This document shows, one piece after another, positions 38,965-50,032 of a stretch of DNA of 64,000 bases. The notes under the pieces are model-generated. The model did no database searches. It was not told the origin of the DNA and saw nothing but the letters and a program-made list of their open reading frames with translations. This DNA is from Hypericum androsaemum (lineage: Eukaryota > Streptophyta > Magnoliopsida > Malpighiales > Hypericaceae). Numbering within the stretch: the first letter of the stretch is position 1; every line of letters starts with the position of its first letter. The stretch is from the NCBI GenBank assembly GCA_963995505.1, contig OZ023182.1:19857619-19921618 (forward strand). Direction: 5' to 3'. The position numbers and the translations under genes were made by a program.

Positions 38965-41900
38965 ATGGCTCCCTCTTCTTCCCTTCCCACCAAGCTCCAC
39001 CGCTCTCTCTCTTCTTCTTCTTCTTCTTCTTCTTCTTGTATCCAATCTCTACTTAAGCGAGGCTTCACTCCCACGACCAACTCCATCAACCACTTCCTCG
39101 TCTTCCTCTCGAAATCCCGCCGCCACAAGTTCCTCACCCACTTTTTCCACCAGCTCACCCGCAACCACGTCGAACCCAACTCCGAAAGCCGCTCGCTTTT
39201 CACGTGGGCTCTTCTCAAACTGCGCGAATTCGACGAGGCGGAGCGGTTCATGAGGACCCACTCGGGGAATTCCCCGGCTCGCTTCTGGGACGCTCTCATT
39301 CGAGGCTACTGTTTGTATAACAAGGACCCGGGGAAGGGTTTCTTGGTCTTGCGAGATTGCTTGAGGAATTACGGTATTATCCCGTCTTCCCATACGTTTA
39401 CTTGCTTGGTCCGTAGCTTTAGCTCTCTAGGGAAGATGGGTGAAGCTATTGAGGTGGTTGAGTTGATGAACGGTGGGAATGTGAGGTACCCTTTTGGTAA
39501 TTATGTTACCAGTTCGGTTATCAGCGGGTTTTGTGACATTGGTAGGCCGGAACTTGGGTTGGAGTTCTTCGAGAAGGCGGCTGGTATCGGTGCTCTGAGG
39601 CCTAATGTGGTGACGTATACGGTGGTGGTTAGTGCTCTTTGTATGTTGGGTAGAGTCGACGAGGTCGCCGACTTGGTTCGTAGGATGGAGAGGGAAGGGT
39701 TGGAGCTTGATGTTGTTTTCTATAGTTGTTGGATTTATGGATATTTGAGGGAAGGGATGGTGATGGAGGCGTTTCTCCGGTGTAAGGAGATGTTCGATAA
39801 AGGCTTGAAGATGGATAGTATCTGTTACAGTATACTCATTGACGGCTTTTCCAAAGATGGGAGAGTTGAGAAGACGGTTGGATTTTTGAACGAGATGGTG
39901 GAGAGAGGGTTGGAGCCCAACCTGATTACTTACACTGCAATCATCTTGGGATTTTGCAGGAAAGGAAAAATGGATGATGCCTTTGCGTTGTTCAAGAAGG
40001 TGGAAGAGCTGGGAATCGAGATGGACGAGTTCATATATGCAGTCTTGATTGATGGGGTTTGCAAGACGGGAGATATCAGTACTGCTTATCAACTGCTTGA
40101 TGAAATGGAGAAAAAAGGGATTAGCCCTAGTATTGTAACTTTTAATACATTGATCCACGGGCTGTGCAAACTTGGTAGGACTCGTGATGGAGACGAGGTA
40201 TCAAAGGTAATAGTTGGAGATGCTGTTACATACACTACTTTATTGCATGGTTTCATTGAAGAGGGAGATAGTCAGAAGGTTGTGGATGTTAAGCGAAGAT
40301 TACAAGAATCTGGAGTTCACATGGATATTGTCACGTGCAATGTACTCATCAGAGCACTTTTTATGGTGGGGGCATTCGAAGATGCTAGTACGCTCTACAA
40401 TAGAATGCATGAATTGGATTTGGTTCCCGATTCAGTTACATTCTGTACTATGATAAATGGATTTTGTACAGCGGGTAAAATCACAGAGGCACTACAAGTG
40501 TTTGACGAGTTTAGGAAGTTATCAATCCCTTCCGCTGCATGTTACAGTTGTGTGATCAATGGTTTATGCCACAACAGCATGGTTGATGTGGCATCTGAGG
40601 TCTTTATTGAACTCACAGGAAAAGGTTTGTCATTAGATATCAGAAACTACGAGAAATTGATCAATGGCATTCTCAACGAAAATGGTCCTGAAGGAGTCTC
40701 GAAATTGATTTGCAGAATCTATAATGGGAAGATGGAGAAATCTGGTGATATAATTAATAGCACCATCAGTTTATTGTGCAAAAAGAACTTTCCGATTGCT
40801 GCAAGTGAGTTGCTAGTCATGGCAAAGACAAATCAGTTGGTCCTGACCACTGAATCTTACCATGTCACTCTTAAAGGGCTTATCGATGAAGGAAGCACTC
40901 GGCTGAGTTTATCGTTCATGAGTTCCTTTATCAAGGAATATGGTTTCCTCGAACCTCATGTGAGTAAGATTCTGCTGCATTACCTTTGCCTGAAGGATCT
41001 AAATAGTGCTTGTTTCTTTTTCAACATGTTGAAAACAAACAATCCAAAATTTAGTTTCCCTGTTAGTGCTTTGAGATCTCTTGTGAGAACTGGCAGAGCT
41101 ATAGAAGCATATGACCTTTTCAAAAGATATGCAGATGAAATTTCAGCTATTGGTCTAATCAATTTTTCAATCCTTGTTGATGGCCTTTGCAAGGAAGGCC
41201 ATCTAATTGAGGCCTTAGAGCTTTGTGCTTTTGCTGAAAAGAATAATCTTATGCTTAACATAGTAACGTATAATTCAGTCAAAAATGGATTATGCCTCCA
41301 GGGTTGTCTTGTTGAAGCATGTCGTCTGTTTGAGTCACTTGAGAAAATCAACTTGGTTCCCTCGGAAATCACTTATGGAACGCTCATCGACAGTTTATGT
41401 AGAGGAGGATACTTGTTAGATGCAAAGCAATATCTCGAGAGGATGAGCATCAAGGGACATGAACCAAATAAGCATATGTTTAACTCATTAATTACTGGTT
41501 ATTGCAAGTTTGGTCGGATAGAAGATGCCTTTCAGACTCTGAAAATAATGGAGATGAAATCCATTGTTCCTGATGAGTATAGTGTAAGTTCTCTCATCGA
41601 TGGGTACTGCCGAAGAGGAGATGTGGAAGAGGCTCGTCAATTTTTCTTTGATTACAAGAGGAAAAGTACCTATCCTGACTTCCTGGGGTTTTTATCATTG
41701 ATCAGAGGTTTGTGTAACAAAGGGAGGATGGAAGAGGCACACGACATCTTGAGAGAAATGCTTCTCCGTCAGCCCGTCATCAAGTTGATAAACAAAGTAA
41801 AATTTGATGTCGGATCAGGCACCATAGGAAATGTTCTTGTTTCCTTGTGCGAGCAAGGAACACTAGAAAGTATAAGGAAAGCGGTTAGTGTACTTAATGC

Positions 41901-42228
41901 ACTTGCTTCTGCCCTTTTTCCGGCTAGGCACCCTGCTTTGCGTACTGAGTTGCGGGCACCAAACAAGCTATCCGAGTTCGCGGAACTGAGTGCAGTTTCA
42001 CAGAAGGAGAGAGACAAATTTGACAGAGCCATCTCCTTAGCTCCATCTCAAAAGGAGATGAGCAGAGCTAGCATGGGGCATAGCTCTTGTTTCATAAACA
42101 AACAGTCTACATGTCACTTTATTGATTCTTATTATACCCAAGCTGCTGCCTTGTGCTCAAAGGGCGAGCTTTTGGAAGCCAACAAATTAGTGCAGCAAAT
42201 GCTTGCTAGTCTTGATGGGCATGCATGA
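38965..42228 (+). CDS. P-class pentatricopeptide repeat protein, At5g57250-like (1087 aa, intronless)
   Basis: ATG 38965 is in good context (ccaATGgc); the ORF runs uninterrupted to TGA 42226-42228. The N-terminus is Ser-rich and basic with few acidic residues (a TCT microsatellite encodes the Ser run), consistent with a mitochondrial presequence. More than twenty 35-residue P-type repeats follow, with VVTYTVVVSALCMLGRVDEV, ITYTAIILGFCRKGKMDDA, VTFNTLIHGLCKLGR and similar motifs and no E/DYW extension. The N-terminal region and repeat order resemble Arabidopsis At5g57250. P-class PPRs stabilise, splice or help translate organellar RNAs. The last about 130 residues lack clear repeats. Probably functional. 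Confidence 0.93.
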   Translation: MAPSSSLPTKLHRSLSSSSSSSSSCIQSLLKRGFTPTTNSINHFLVFLSKSRRHKFLTHFFHQLTRNHVEPNSESRSLFTWALLKLREFDEAERFMRTHSGNSPARFWDALIRGYCLYNKDPGKGFLVLRDCLRNYGIIPSSHTFTCLVRSFSSLGKMGEAIEVVELMNGGNVRYPFGNYVTSSVISGFCDIGRPELGLEFFEKAAGIGALRPNVVTYTVVVSALCMLGRVDEVADLVRRMEREGLELDVVFYSCWIYGYLREGMVMEAFLRCKEMFDKGLKMDSICYSILIDGFSKDGRVEKTVGFLNEMVERGLEPNLITYTAIILGFCRKGKMDDAFALFKKVEELGIEMDEFIYAVLIDGVCKTGDISTAYQLLDEMEKKGISPSIVTFNTLIHGLCKLGRTRDGDEVSKVIVGDAVTYTTLLHGFIEEGDSQKVVDVKRRLQESGVHMDIVTCNVLIRALFMVGAFEDASTLYNRMHELDLVPDSVTFCTMINGFCTAGKITEALQVFDEFRKLSIPSAACYSCVINGLCHNSMVDVASEVFIELTGKGLSLDIRNYEKLINGILNENGPEGVSKLICRIYNGKMEKSGDIINSTISLLCKKNFPIAASELLVMAKTNQLVLTTESYHVTLKGLIDEGSTRLSLSFMSSFIKEYGFLEPHVSKILLHYLCLKDLNSACFFFNMLKTNNPKFSFPVSALRSLVRTGRAIEAYDLFKRYADEISAIGLINFSILVDGLCKEGHLIEALELCAFAEKNNLMLNIVTYNSVKNGLCLQGCLVEACRLFESLEKINLVPSEITYGTLIDSLCRGGYLLDAKQYLERMSIKGHEPNKHMFNSLITGYCKFGRIEDAFQTLKIMEMKSIVPDEYSVSSLIDGYCRRGDVEEARQFFFDYKRKSTYPDFLGFLSLIRGLCNKGRMEEAHDILREMLLRQPVIKLINKVKFDVGSGTIGNVLVSLCEQGTLESIRKAVSVLNALASALFPARHPALRTELRAPNKLSEFAELSAVSQKERDKFDRAISLAPSQKEMSRASMGHSSCFINKQSTCHFIDSYYTQAAALCSKGELLEANKLVQQMLASLDGHA

Positions 42229-43698
42229 AGGTGACTGGAAATGTAAGCCTGTCTGATTTTCGGGTCGCGTTGTTATTTGCAGGTATGCGCCAAGCTTTAC
42301 AACTTTTTGCTGGCAGGTAAAGCTAAATCCTTATTTTCATAGTCTTAGATGATTTGTTCTCATCCCTGGTTATATCTTCCTACTGCGGTTATAATAGCCG
42401 TTGTATCTGTGTGATACTTGTTTGTCTTATCCATAAAGCATTATGTTCTTGATTGAATTTGATCGTTGTAGAATCTCTAAGATAAAGCATGTTTCCGTGT
42501 TGGTCTACGAATCCGTGGAGTGGTTGCTGTAGTGGGATCAATAAGGCTTGAATGATGTGGTATCCTGGGAATAGTTAACACAATCTTGGAGACCAGATTA
42601 TGCTTCAATTGCTAGTCTAATCCATCAGACAAGCTTAGATAGCCTGAATTATGTCAAAACAAGAATCTTAATAGTTCTTCAATTCATCTTTTTTTTTTTT
42701 TCATACAGATGTACTAATGATGATTTAGTTTCATTATGTTGTTGGTTTTCTCCCTATCGAAGTATGAATTCCCAGAGATTAAACTTTCCTGCACACACAG
42801 GTAGGTCCGATGGGCCGACAAGAACGTCAGAAGCAATGGCATCTTTGGAGATCCTTGTGCCTTGCTGATTCTACGGTGCAAAAACATGGAAGCATATTAA
42901 CAGGATGAGATAATACATTCAACCAACAATGACTTGTGTAGTCTATGCTCCACGTGCGAACGAACTGCAGGTGGTTGATGCTCTTCGTCCATGCCAACGA
43001 GCGTAACGCCGAAGTTTCTCAATGCAGGTATCTCAAAGTTTTTATCATTCCACTTCGAGAACCATTGTTATATCAGGTAACAACTTGTAATCGTAACTCT
43101 TGCAGCTTATTGCCAATGTGAAAATCCCGACGACGTAGTTGCACTTGCAGTGAAGGGGGCGGCCTCTCCTTTGCGGATTGCAGCATGAACCAACACGCCA
43201 TTATTTTGCACGTCTAAGGTAACAATAATGTTGGGCTTTAGCCAGATTTGAGACAATGTTTCAGCTCATGCTCATGTAGCTTTATTCTGGTTTTCCTTTT
43301 TCGTCTTGTCAGTTGCAGTGGCCTAATTTCCTTACGCTGCTGCTAGTACCACAGTGCAAGGAGAAGTGCATGGTTCTCGAAAGGAAGAAATTGGTCCTGT
43401 TGCGATGACCAGTTGGGCTAGTTTATTCGTGTGGAAAATCCGTCTACTCCAATCACCTTAGGTTTTGGATTGAATACAAAAATTTTACACTATCATATAG
43501 TTGTGTCGTATCGATTTTTTAATATCCAGAAAGACTTTGATGAACTCGTATAATTTGCACCCACATCAGTAGCAATACAAAGTGACGTTAGAGTAAAGGC
43601 ACAATGTTCAATTTCTTGTATGATATTCAAATCAAGTAGAACTGTTTTTTATTTTTGGCAAAACTCAAGATTCAAATTCGACATCGATTAAGCTAGAA
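42229..43698 (+). other. 3' flank of the PPR gene
   Basis: Probably includes a long 3' UTR. Splice-like signals (tttgcag, aag|gta) appear several times but no coding exon is supported. No RNA gene recognised. Confidence 0.4.
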
Positions 43699-45170
43699 CA
43701 ACCCGGCATTGTTTTCGAGATGGCAGTCCGACCGGTGGTCTGACCGGTCAGACTGCAAATCGGAGTCCAAAGCGTCTTTGAAAAGTAGATCAGGACGTCA
43801 ACCTAACGAACTGGATAATTTTTGGTCGGATTGTCCGGTTGGAATGGAATTTTGACCCAGAAATTTCTAGTTCGTTAGGTTACGCGCACTTACTAAGAAG
43901 ATTTCGCCCAAAATCACACAAGAAATTCTTCGGAGGAGAAAAAAACCCTAAATCTAAAATCTCCCGACCTCGGCCCTGCGACCTCCAGCCTCCCCGACGG
44001 CTTGTCTTAGGCAAGGTGGCCTCCGACGAGCTGCGACGTGAGACGAAGTCAATGGTGGTCGATGGTGGTCGCCGCCTCCTCCTTCCTTGGGATAACAACC
44101 TTGAAAAATTTTCACTTTCAAAATGGCACAGGGATGGAACTTAAGGGGAAGAAAAAGAGATTGTGTGATTAGGAAATGGAAAAAAATTAAGGGGAAGAAG
44201 ATGAAATAAAAGAAAGGAGCGAGAGATGAGTGTTTTTTGAGAGATGAGATGGGGAAATGTTTGTGGATGGAACTTGACCGTGTTATTAATTACTAGGTTA
44301 GAAATTGTGAGTGGTCAGAGAAATTAAAAGAGAGAGGGAGTGGTGTCTTTTTCATTAGAAAGGGAATAAATATTAAATAGTAGACTGAAATAGATAGTGG
44401 TGGCCACGTATGTGATCCACATAAGGGGGTGGATTAGGTGGGGACAATAAATGTCCCCACTCAAATGGACCAAAAGGAGTAAAAATATGATAAGGGGTAT
44501 TAGTGGAAAATCATAAATAATGGAAACAATGATAGAAATAGGTGTATTAGGTCAGGTTAATGAAAACGGTTTCATTATTTATGATTTTCGTGGAGGGAAA
44601 AAAATTTGGCTGACAACATTTTTACAAAACCAAAGTTGGGACCTTTGGTCTACCAGCACCGCAAACCAATAATGAGTAAACCAACGCAGACAGCAGTGAT
44701 ATCTTCAACCTTTCGCCTCCCACTCGGTTGCTGTTTCCAATTGAGCTTCACCTCTCTGCCATTCCAATTGAGTTTTCTCTATCATTTCCCAAGTTGCATT
44801 AAACCATTCGGAGGAAAACTTCCCCAACTTCTGTCTATGGCTTCACCAAACATAAGTCGGAAAAATGAAGATGAATACTTGGATGGTGAAACAAATGACA
44901 TCCCGTTAATTAGAGGTAAATACTAGTTATTTATATCTTATAAAAATTTCAGTTGAAAAGCTTTTTAAAGCAGTCGGGTTCGAATTCGGTTTGCATGTTC
45001 ATATTCATTTAGTTACATTTGCTCTGTTGTTATTGATTTTACAGAAAGTCCGTCAAAGAGCGTCGCCGGTGAAATTGAAAATAATGAAACGCATGTTAGT
45101 AGAACAACTGCAAACCAAGATACCAGACAGAGGTGTTTAAGCGACAATCAAAACGGTGATGGAATAGAAG

Positions 45171-46164
45171 GTATGATATTGGTTTGAATTCTACTTGTTC
45201 TGTTATTTGTTTCGACAAGTTCTGATATTGGTTTCGAGTAGTTCTATTATTGGCTTCAACTGGTTTTGATATTGGCTTGACAGTTTTTTATATTGGTCTG
45301 AACGAATTATGATATTGGTTTTCATCTGTTCTGATATTGGTTTTCATCTGTTCTGATATCGGTTTAAAGTAGTTCTGATATTGGTTTCAAAAAGTTCTGA
45401 TATTGGTTTCAAGTAGTTCTGATATTAGTTTCAAATAGTTCTGATAGTAGTTTCGGCTAGTTCTGTTATTGGTTTCGACTGGTTTTGATATTGGTTTGAC
45501 GATTTTTAATATTGGTAGAACGAATTGTGATATTGGTTTTCATCTGTTCTGATATTGGTTTCAACTAGTTCTGATATTGGTTTCGACTAGTTCTGATATT
45601 AGTTTCGACTAGTTTTGATATTAGTTTCAAGTAGTTCTGATATTGGTTTCGACTAGTTCTGATATTGGTTTCGACTAGTTCTGATATTGGTTTCGACTAG
45701 TTCTGATATTGGTTTTGACTAGTTCTGATATTAGTTTCAAGTAGTTCTGATATTGGTTTCAAGTAGTTCTGATATTAGTTTCAAGTAGTTCTGATATTAG
45801 TTTTGACTAGTTCTGTTATTGGTTTGGTGGTTTTTTATATTGGTCTGAACGAATTTTGATATTGGTTTTTATCTGTTCTGATATTGGTTTCAAGTAGTTC
45901 TAATATTAGTTTCAAGTAGTTCTGATATTGGTTTCAAATAGTTCTGATATTGGTTTCAAGTAGTTCTGATAGTGGTTTCAAATAGTTCTGATAATGGTTT
46001 CGACTAGTTCTGTTATTGGTTTCGACTGATTTTTATTTTGGTTTTCATCTGTTCTGATATTGGTCTGTTTCTGTTGTGATATTGGTTTGCATATGTTATG
46101 ATATTGGTTTGGACGTGTTCGGATATTGGTTTGGACGTATTCCGATATTGATATTGGTTAGCAG
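45171..46164 (+). repeat. 22-23 bp minisatellite filling transposase intron 2
   Basis: Roughly 40 contiguous units of GTTCTGATATTGG followed by TTTCGACTA or TTTCAAGTA. The intron starts within a unit (gtatgatattggttt) and ends within one (gatattggttagcag), so nearly the whole intron is repeat. Variants cluster in higher-order blocks (CGACTA versus CAAGTA types). Confidence 0.92.
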
Positions 46165-46968
46165 TGACACCAACAATGACCCCATCAAGGGAAAATCTTG
46201 AGAAAATAGAAAAAAGAGAATGGTGGTCTACAATACAATTTGAAACGGTGGATCAGACTCTCAACTTCTACCTCTCTTATGCCCACAGAAAAGGATTTAG
46301 TGTGCGAAATGATTATCAAAAGCCTAAGAAAATCAATGGTAAAAAGACTACAGAGATACACTATATCAGATATCTTTGCAATAAGGAGGGCGTTCGTAGG
46401 ACGTGTGAAGTCCTAAAAAATAAAACTGCTCCGAAATATTCACGAAGGGAGGAAAGAACAGGGTGTGGAGCACTTATCACATTTTACCTTTCAGCTGAGA
46501 ATTCATTTTATTTTATAAAGGAGTGGGATATACAACATAACCATGATCTTCTCGGCGGAGAGTTGGCTTACATGCTAAGATCCAACAGGAAAGTCAATTC
46601 AATGCAGCAACAAATTGCAAGAATAAACAATGATGTAGGCATTCCGCTCAGGTCTTCTTATGAACTGATGGCAAAGGTAGTTGGAGGAGCAGAAAAGCTT
46701 GGTTTCCTTCCTATTGATTTGAAGAACCATTTGGGCACACGACGACAGAAAATGATGAAATTTGGTGAAGCTACTTTATTACAAGAATATTTCAGAACTG
46801 AAACATTTAGGAATCCGTCTTTTTATTACGAAATTGAAGTGGACAGGGAAGAATAAATTGCAAACATCTTTTGGGCCGACAAAAAAATGAGAATGGACTA
46901 CAAGATCTTCGGTGATGCAATCTGTTTCGATACCACGTACAGAACCAATAAAAATTATCGTTCATTAG

Positions 46969-47333
46969 GTATTTAACTTTGATTCTCATATTGTGAAGTA
47001 ATATTGCAGGTGTAATGATATTTCATATTTACTGATATTGGTTTAAATATAATGTGATACTGGTTGTCATGTGTTCTGCTAATGGTTTATCTGTGAAATA
47101 ATATTGGTTTGCTTCTAATGTTATGATTATTTCAATGTAGTGCATTATTGCTGAGCATAATGAGATACGAGTTTGCAAGTCTTCTGATGTTGGTTTTCAC
47201 ATGTGATCTTATTCGTCTGCTTCTGATGTTATACTGTTATTGGTGTACAGTGATACTGGTTTTCAAGAGTTCAAATATTGGTTTATGAGTAAAGTGGAAC
47301 TGCTTTAAATTTATTGGGCATATTATTGTGCAG
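46969..47333 (+). repeat. Degenerate minisatellite in transposase intron 3
   Basis: Scattered units such as tgatattggtttaaatataat, gatactggttgtcatgtgttc and atactggttttcaagagttc; same unit as the intron 2 array but older or less homogenised. Confidence 0.75.
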
Positions 47334-48597
47334 CTCTTTTCGCAGGTTTCAATCACCATCGCATGACGTGCATTTTCGGAGCTGCACTTTTGTTCGATGA
47401 GACAACAACATCTTTTCAATGGTTGTTTCGAACATTCTTGAAATGCATAGAAAATAGAGCGCCCAAGACCATATTCACCGATCAAGCTCAAGCAATTGCT
47501 AATGCAATAAGTTCAAAATTGCCAGGTACATACCACGCGCTATGCACCTGACACATATTAAAGAATGCTAAGAAAAGGTTAAGTCATCTATGCACAAATG
47601 AAGTATTGCAAGCATTCAATTATCTGATATACGAAACTGACGATGAAGCATAATTTGATTATTTCTGGAATGAAATGATTCAAGAGTGCTTCCCACCGGG
47701 AGGGCACCAATGGCTGGATTCCATACATCGATATCAAACACAGTGGTCATCAGCTTGGTTTAGGGAATATTTTACTGCTGGCATGGTTACAACACAAGTT
47801 GTTGAATCTTGCAACAGTGTTGTACAAGGGTATTTGCAATGTGATTACAACTTTCTTGAATTCTTTACACATTTCAACAACATGGTTAATAACAAAAGGC
47901 GTGCAGAGAGGATGGCTGAGTTCGAAGTGAAAAACAAGTTGCCTAACAACCGACACAGAACTAGCTCGTTGGTTACATCAGCAGAGGTGTACACGCATAA
48001 AATGTTTGAAAAGTTCCAACAGCAATATGAGGAATCTCGTCGCTCCCAAATTGAATTAGCATTGGATGACCGTCCTTTAATAGGTAACGAAAATATAATA
48101 TTATACACTGGAGTCGCATATTTTATATTTCTTGACGTATCACACGTACACTGCAGGTGATGCCTCCAATTACTGTGTCTATAAGCTTGAAACAAATGGA
48201 AGTAAGATTGATGTAAGAATAGTGGTAATTCAGAAGACAAACATGGTACTTACATGCTCTTGCAGGCTGTATGAAAGCCTTAGATTATTGTGCAAATACA
48301 TACTGAAGGTGATGGATACTTTGAGTGGCTTCGCTGATTATGCCGAGTTCGGAACATTACCTCAACACTATGTGATGAAACGGTGGAAAAAAATGCTAAT
48401 GATGGATTAGATATAACTATGGAAACTACACTTCCAGAAGATAACTATGCCCAATACTATCAGTATCTAACACAAAAGATGAATCATTTGGCAGCTCTCG
48501 TGTCTATGGATCCAGATGCAGTGAAATTTGTTGACGATAATTTGGATACTATGATGCAACAATTCTCACGTTGTAGCATACAAGGTAAGAAATCTTA

Positions 48598-49010
48598 ATC
48601 ATAGTTATCGTATTGGTTTTGACTAGTTCTGATATTAGTTTCGAGTAGTTCAGTTATTGGTTTCGAGTGGTTCTGATATTAGTTTCCACTAGTTCTGTTA
48701 TTGGTTTAGACTGATTTTGATATTGGTATGACAGTTTTTATATTGGTCTGAACGAATTTTGATATTGGTTTTCATATGTTCTGATATTGGTTTCGGATAG
48801 TTCTGATATTGGTTTAGAGTAATTCTGATATTGGTTTCTACTTGTTCTGTTATTAGTTTCGACTAGTTCTGTTATTGGTTTCGACTAATTTTGATGTTAG
48901 TTTCGACTAGTTCTATTATTGGTTTCGACTAGTTCTGATATTGGTTTCGACTAGTTCAGAAATTGGTTTCGACGGGTTGTGATATTGTTTTCGCCTATTT
49001 CTCATATTTC
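48598..49010 (+). repeat. 22-bp minisatellite in transposase intron 5
   Basis: About 18 units of gttctgatattggtttcgac(ta) within the intron 48585-49057, same strand as the other transposase-intron arrays. Confidence 0.9.
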
Positions 49011-49479
49011 TTTCCATCTTTCTTTTGTACTACTTACAATTATTTATTCGAATGAAGGTACCCCCATGCCACAAGCACGGCTAGAGGATGATGTACCATC
49101 ATCATCCAAAGCATTGGGTAAAACTATAAAAATACAAAAAAATCAAAGGAGGACAAGAAAGAGAATGAAAAGTGCAAACAAAATCTGACGGTAAATATCG
49201 AAGAAAAAGTACCAGCGGAAAAAACAGAAGCAAAATGACAGTCAAACCAATGGCTCATACCAGGAGAGAGAAGAGCAGCATAATCATTTGAAAATAGACT
49301 TGAATCGACCTTTACAGGAGTTATGAAAATGACATAACCGTTAGTAATTGTATTTTATGTTTAAAACGATATTGGTTTATCTGTTAGGAAATATTTTATC
49401 TTTATTAAATGAAAGTGGAACGTTGAATTTAAATTCGGTCAAAGTATGTTGTCTTGCATGCATTACAATATTGAATGTG

Positions 49480-49880
49480 TTCTGATATTAGTTTCCGAGT
49501 GTTTTGATATCGGTTTCAATGAACGAATTCTGATATCGGTTTGAACTAGTTCTGATATTGGTTTGAACGAGTTATGATATTGGTTCGAAGGTGTTTTGAT
49601 ATTGGATTGGATGTGTTCGGATAATTTTTTAAAAGTGTTTTGCTAATGGTTTCCATGAGTTCTGATATTGGTTTCGACGATCTTGGATATTGGTTCTGAC
49701 AAGTTATGATTTTGGTTTAAACACATTCTGACATTAGTTTCAACGTGTTCTGATTTTGGTTTGAAGTCGTTCTGATATTGGCTTGAAGGTGTAAAGATGT
49801 TAGTTTGAGGGTGTTCTGATATTGGTTTCAACGAATTCTGATATTGATTTGATCGAGTTATGATATTGGTTAGAATTGTA
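49480..49880 (+). repeat. Minisatellite between the transposase and protease genes
   Basis: About 17 units of the same minisatellite (gttctgatattggtttcaac, with gaacga and gaaggt variants) downstream of the transposase stop. They read in the transposase-sense direction. Confidence 0.88.
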
Positions 49881-50032
49881 TGACAAAAATATTAGTCAAG
49901 ATAAAAACTGCTGCAAATCGTCTTAACAGATATCAAGTCAAATACAAAACCAAAATGGTACCATAAAAATACCTAAAAGAAGTCTGAAAGCAATCATGTT
50001 TCTGTTATAAAAGGTGGCTACAATTTATCCTT

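Larger units (their letters stand above)
44837..49188 (+). pseudogene. FAR1-type MULE transposase gene, disabled
   Basis: Six exons fit in phase: 44837-44915, 45045-45170, 46165-46968, 47334-48083, 48157-48584, 49058-49188. Exon 3 has the FAR1 N-terminal zinc-binding domain (FYLSYAHRKGFSVR, RRTCEV, RTGCGALITF, EWDIQHNHDL). Exons 3-4 hold the DDE transposase core: DAICFDTTYRTNK, GFNHHRMTCIFGAALLFDET, IFTDQAQAIANAI, and glutamate in VVESCNS. Exon 5 has a SWIM-like CSCRLYESLRLLCKYIL in which the usual His is Tyr. Disabling changes are TAA at 46854-46856, TGA at 47549-47551 (expected Trp), TAA at 47651-47653 (expected Glu) and a 1-bp shift in the A run near 48387. Introns 2, 3 and 5 are filled with the 22-bp minisatellite. 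Transposase function is inferred from the family; this copy is dead. Confidence 0.88.

Noticed and set aside
39427..40158. 243-codon open frame on the minus strand
   Set aside because: Antisense shadow of the intact PPR gene; no start context or family match.
43839..44144. 101-codon frame in the left arm of the hAT element
   Set aside because: No family resemblance; GC-rich stretch within a non-autonomous element.
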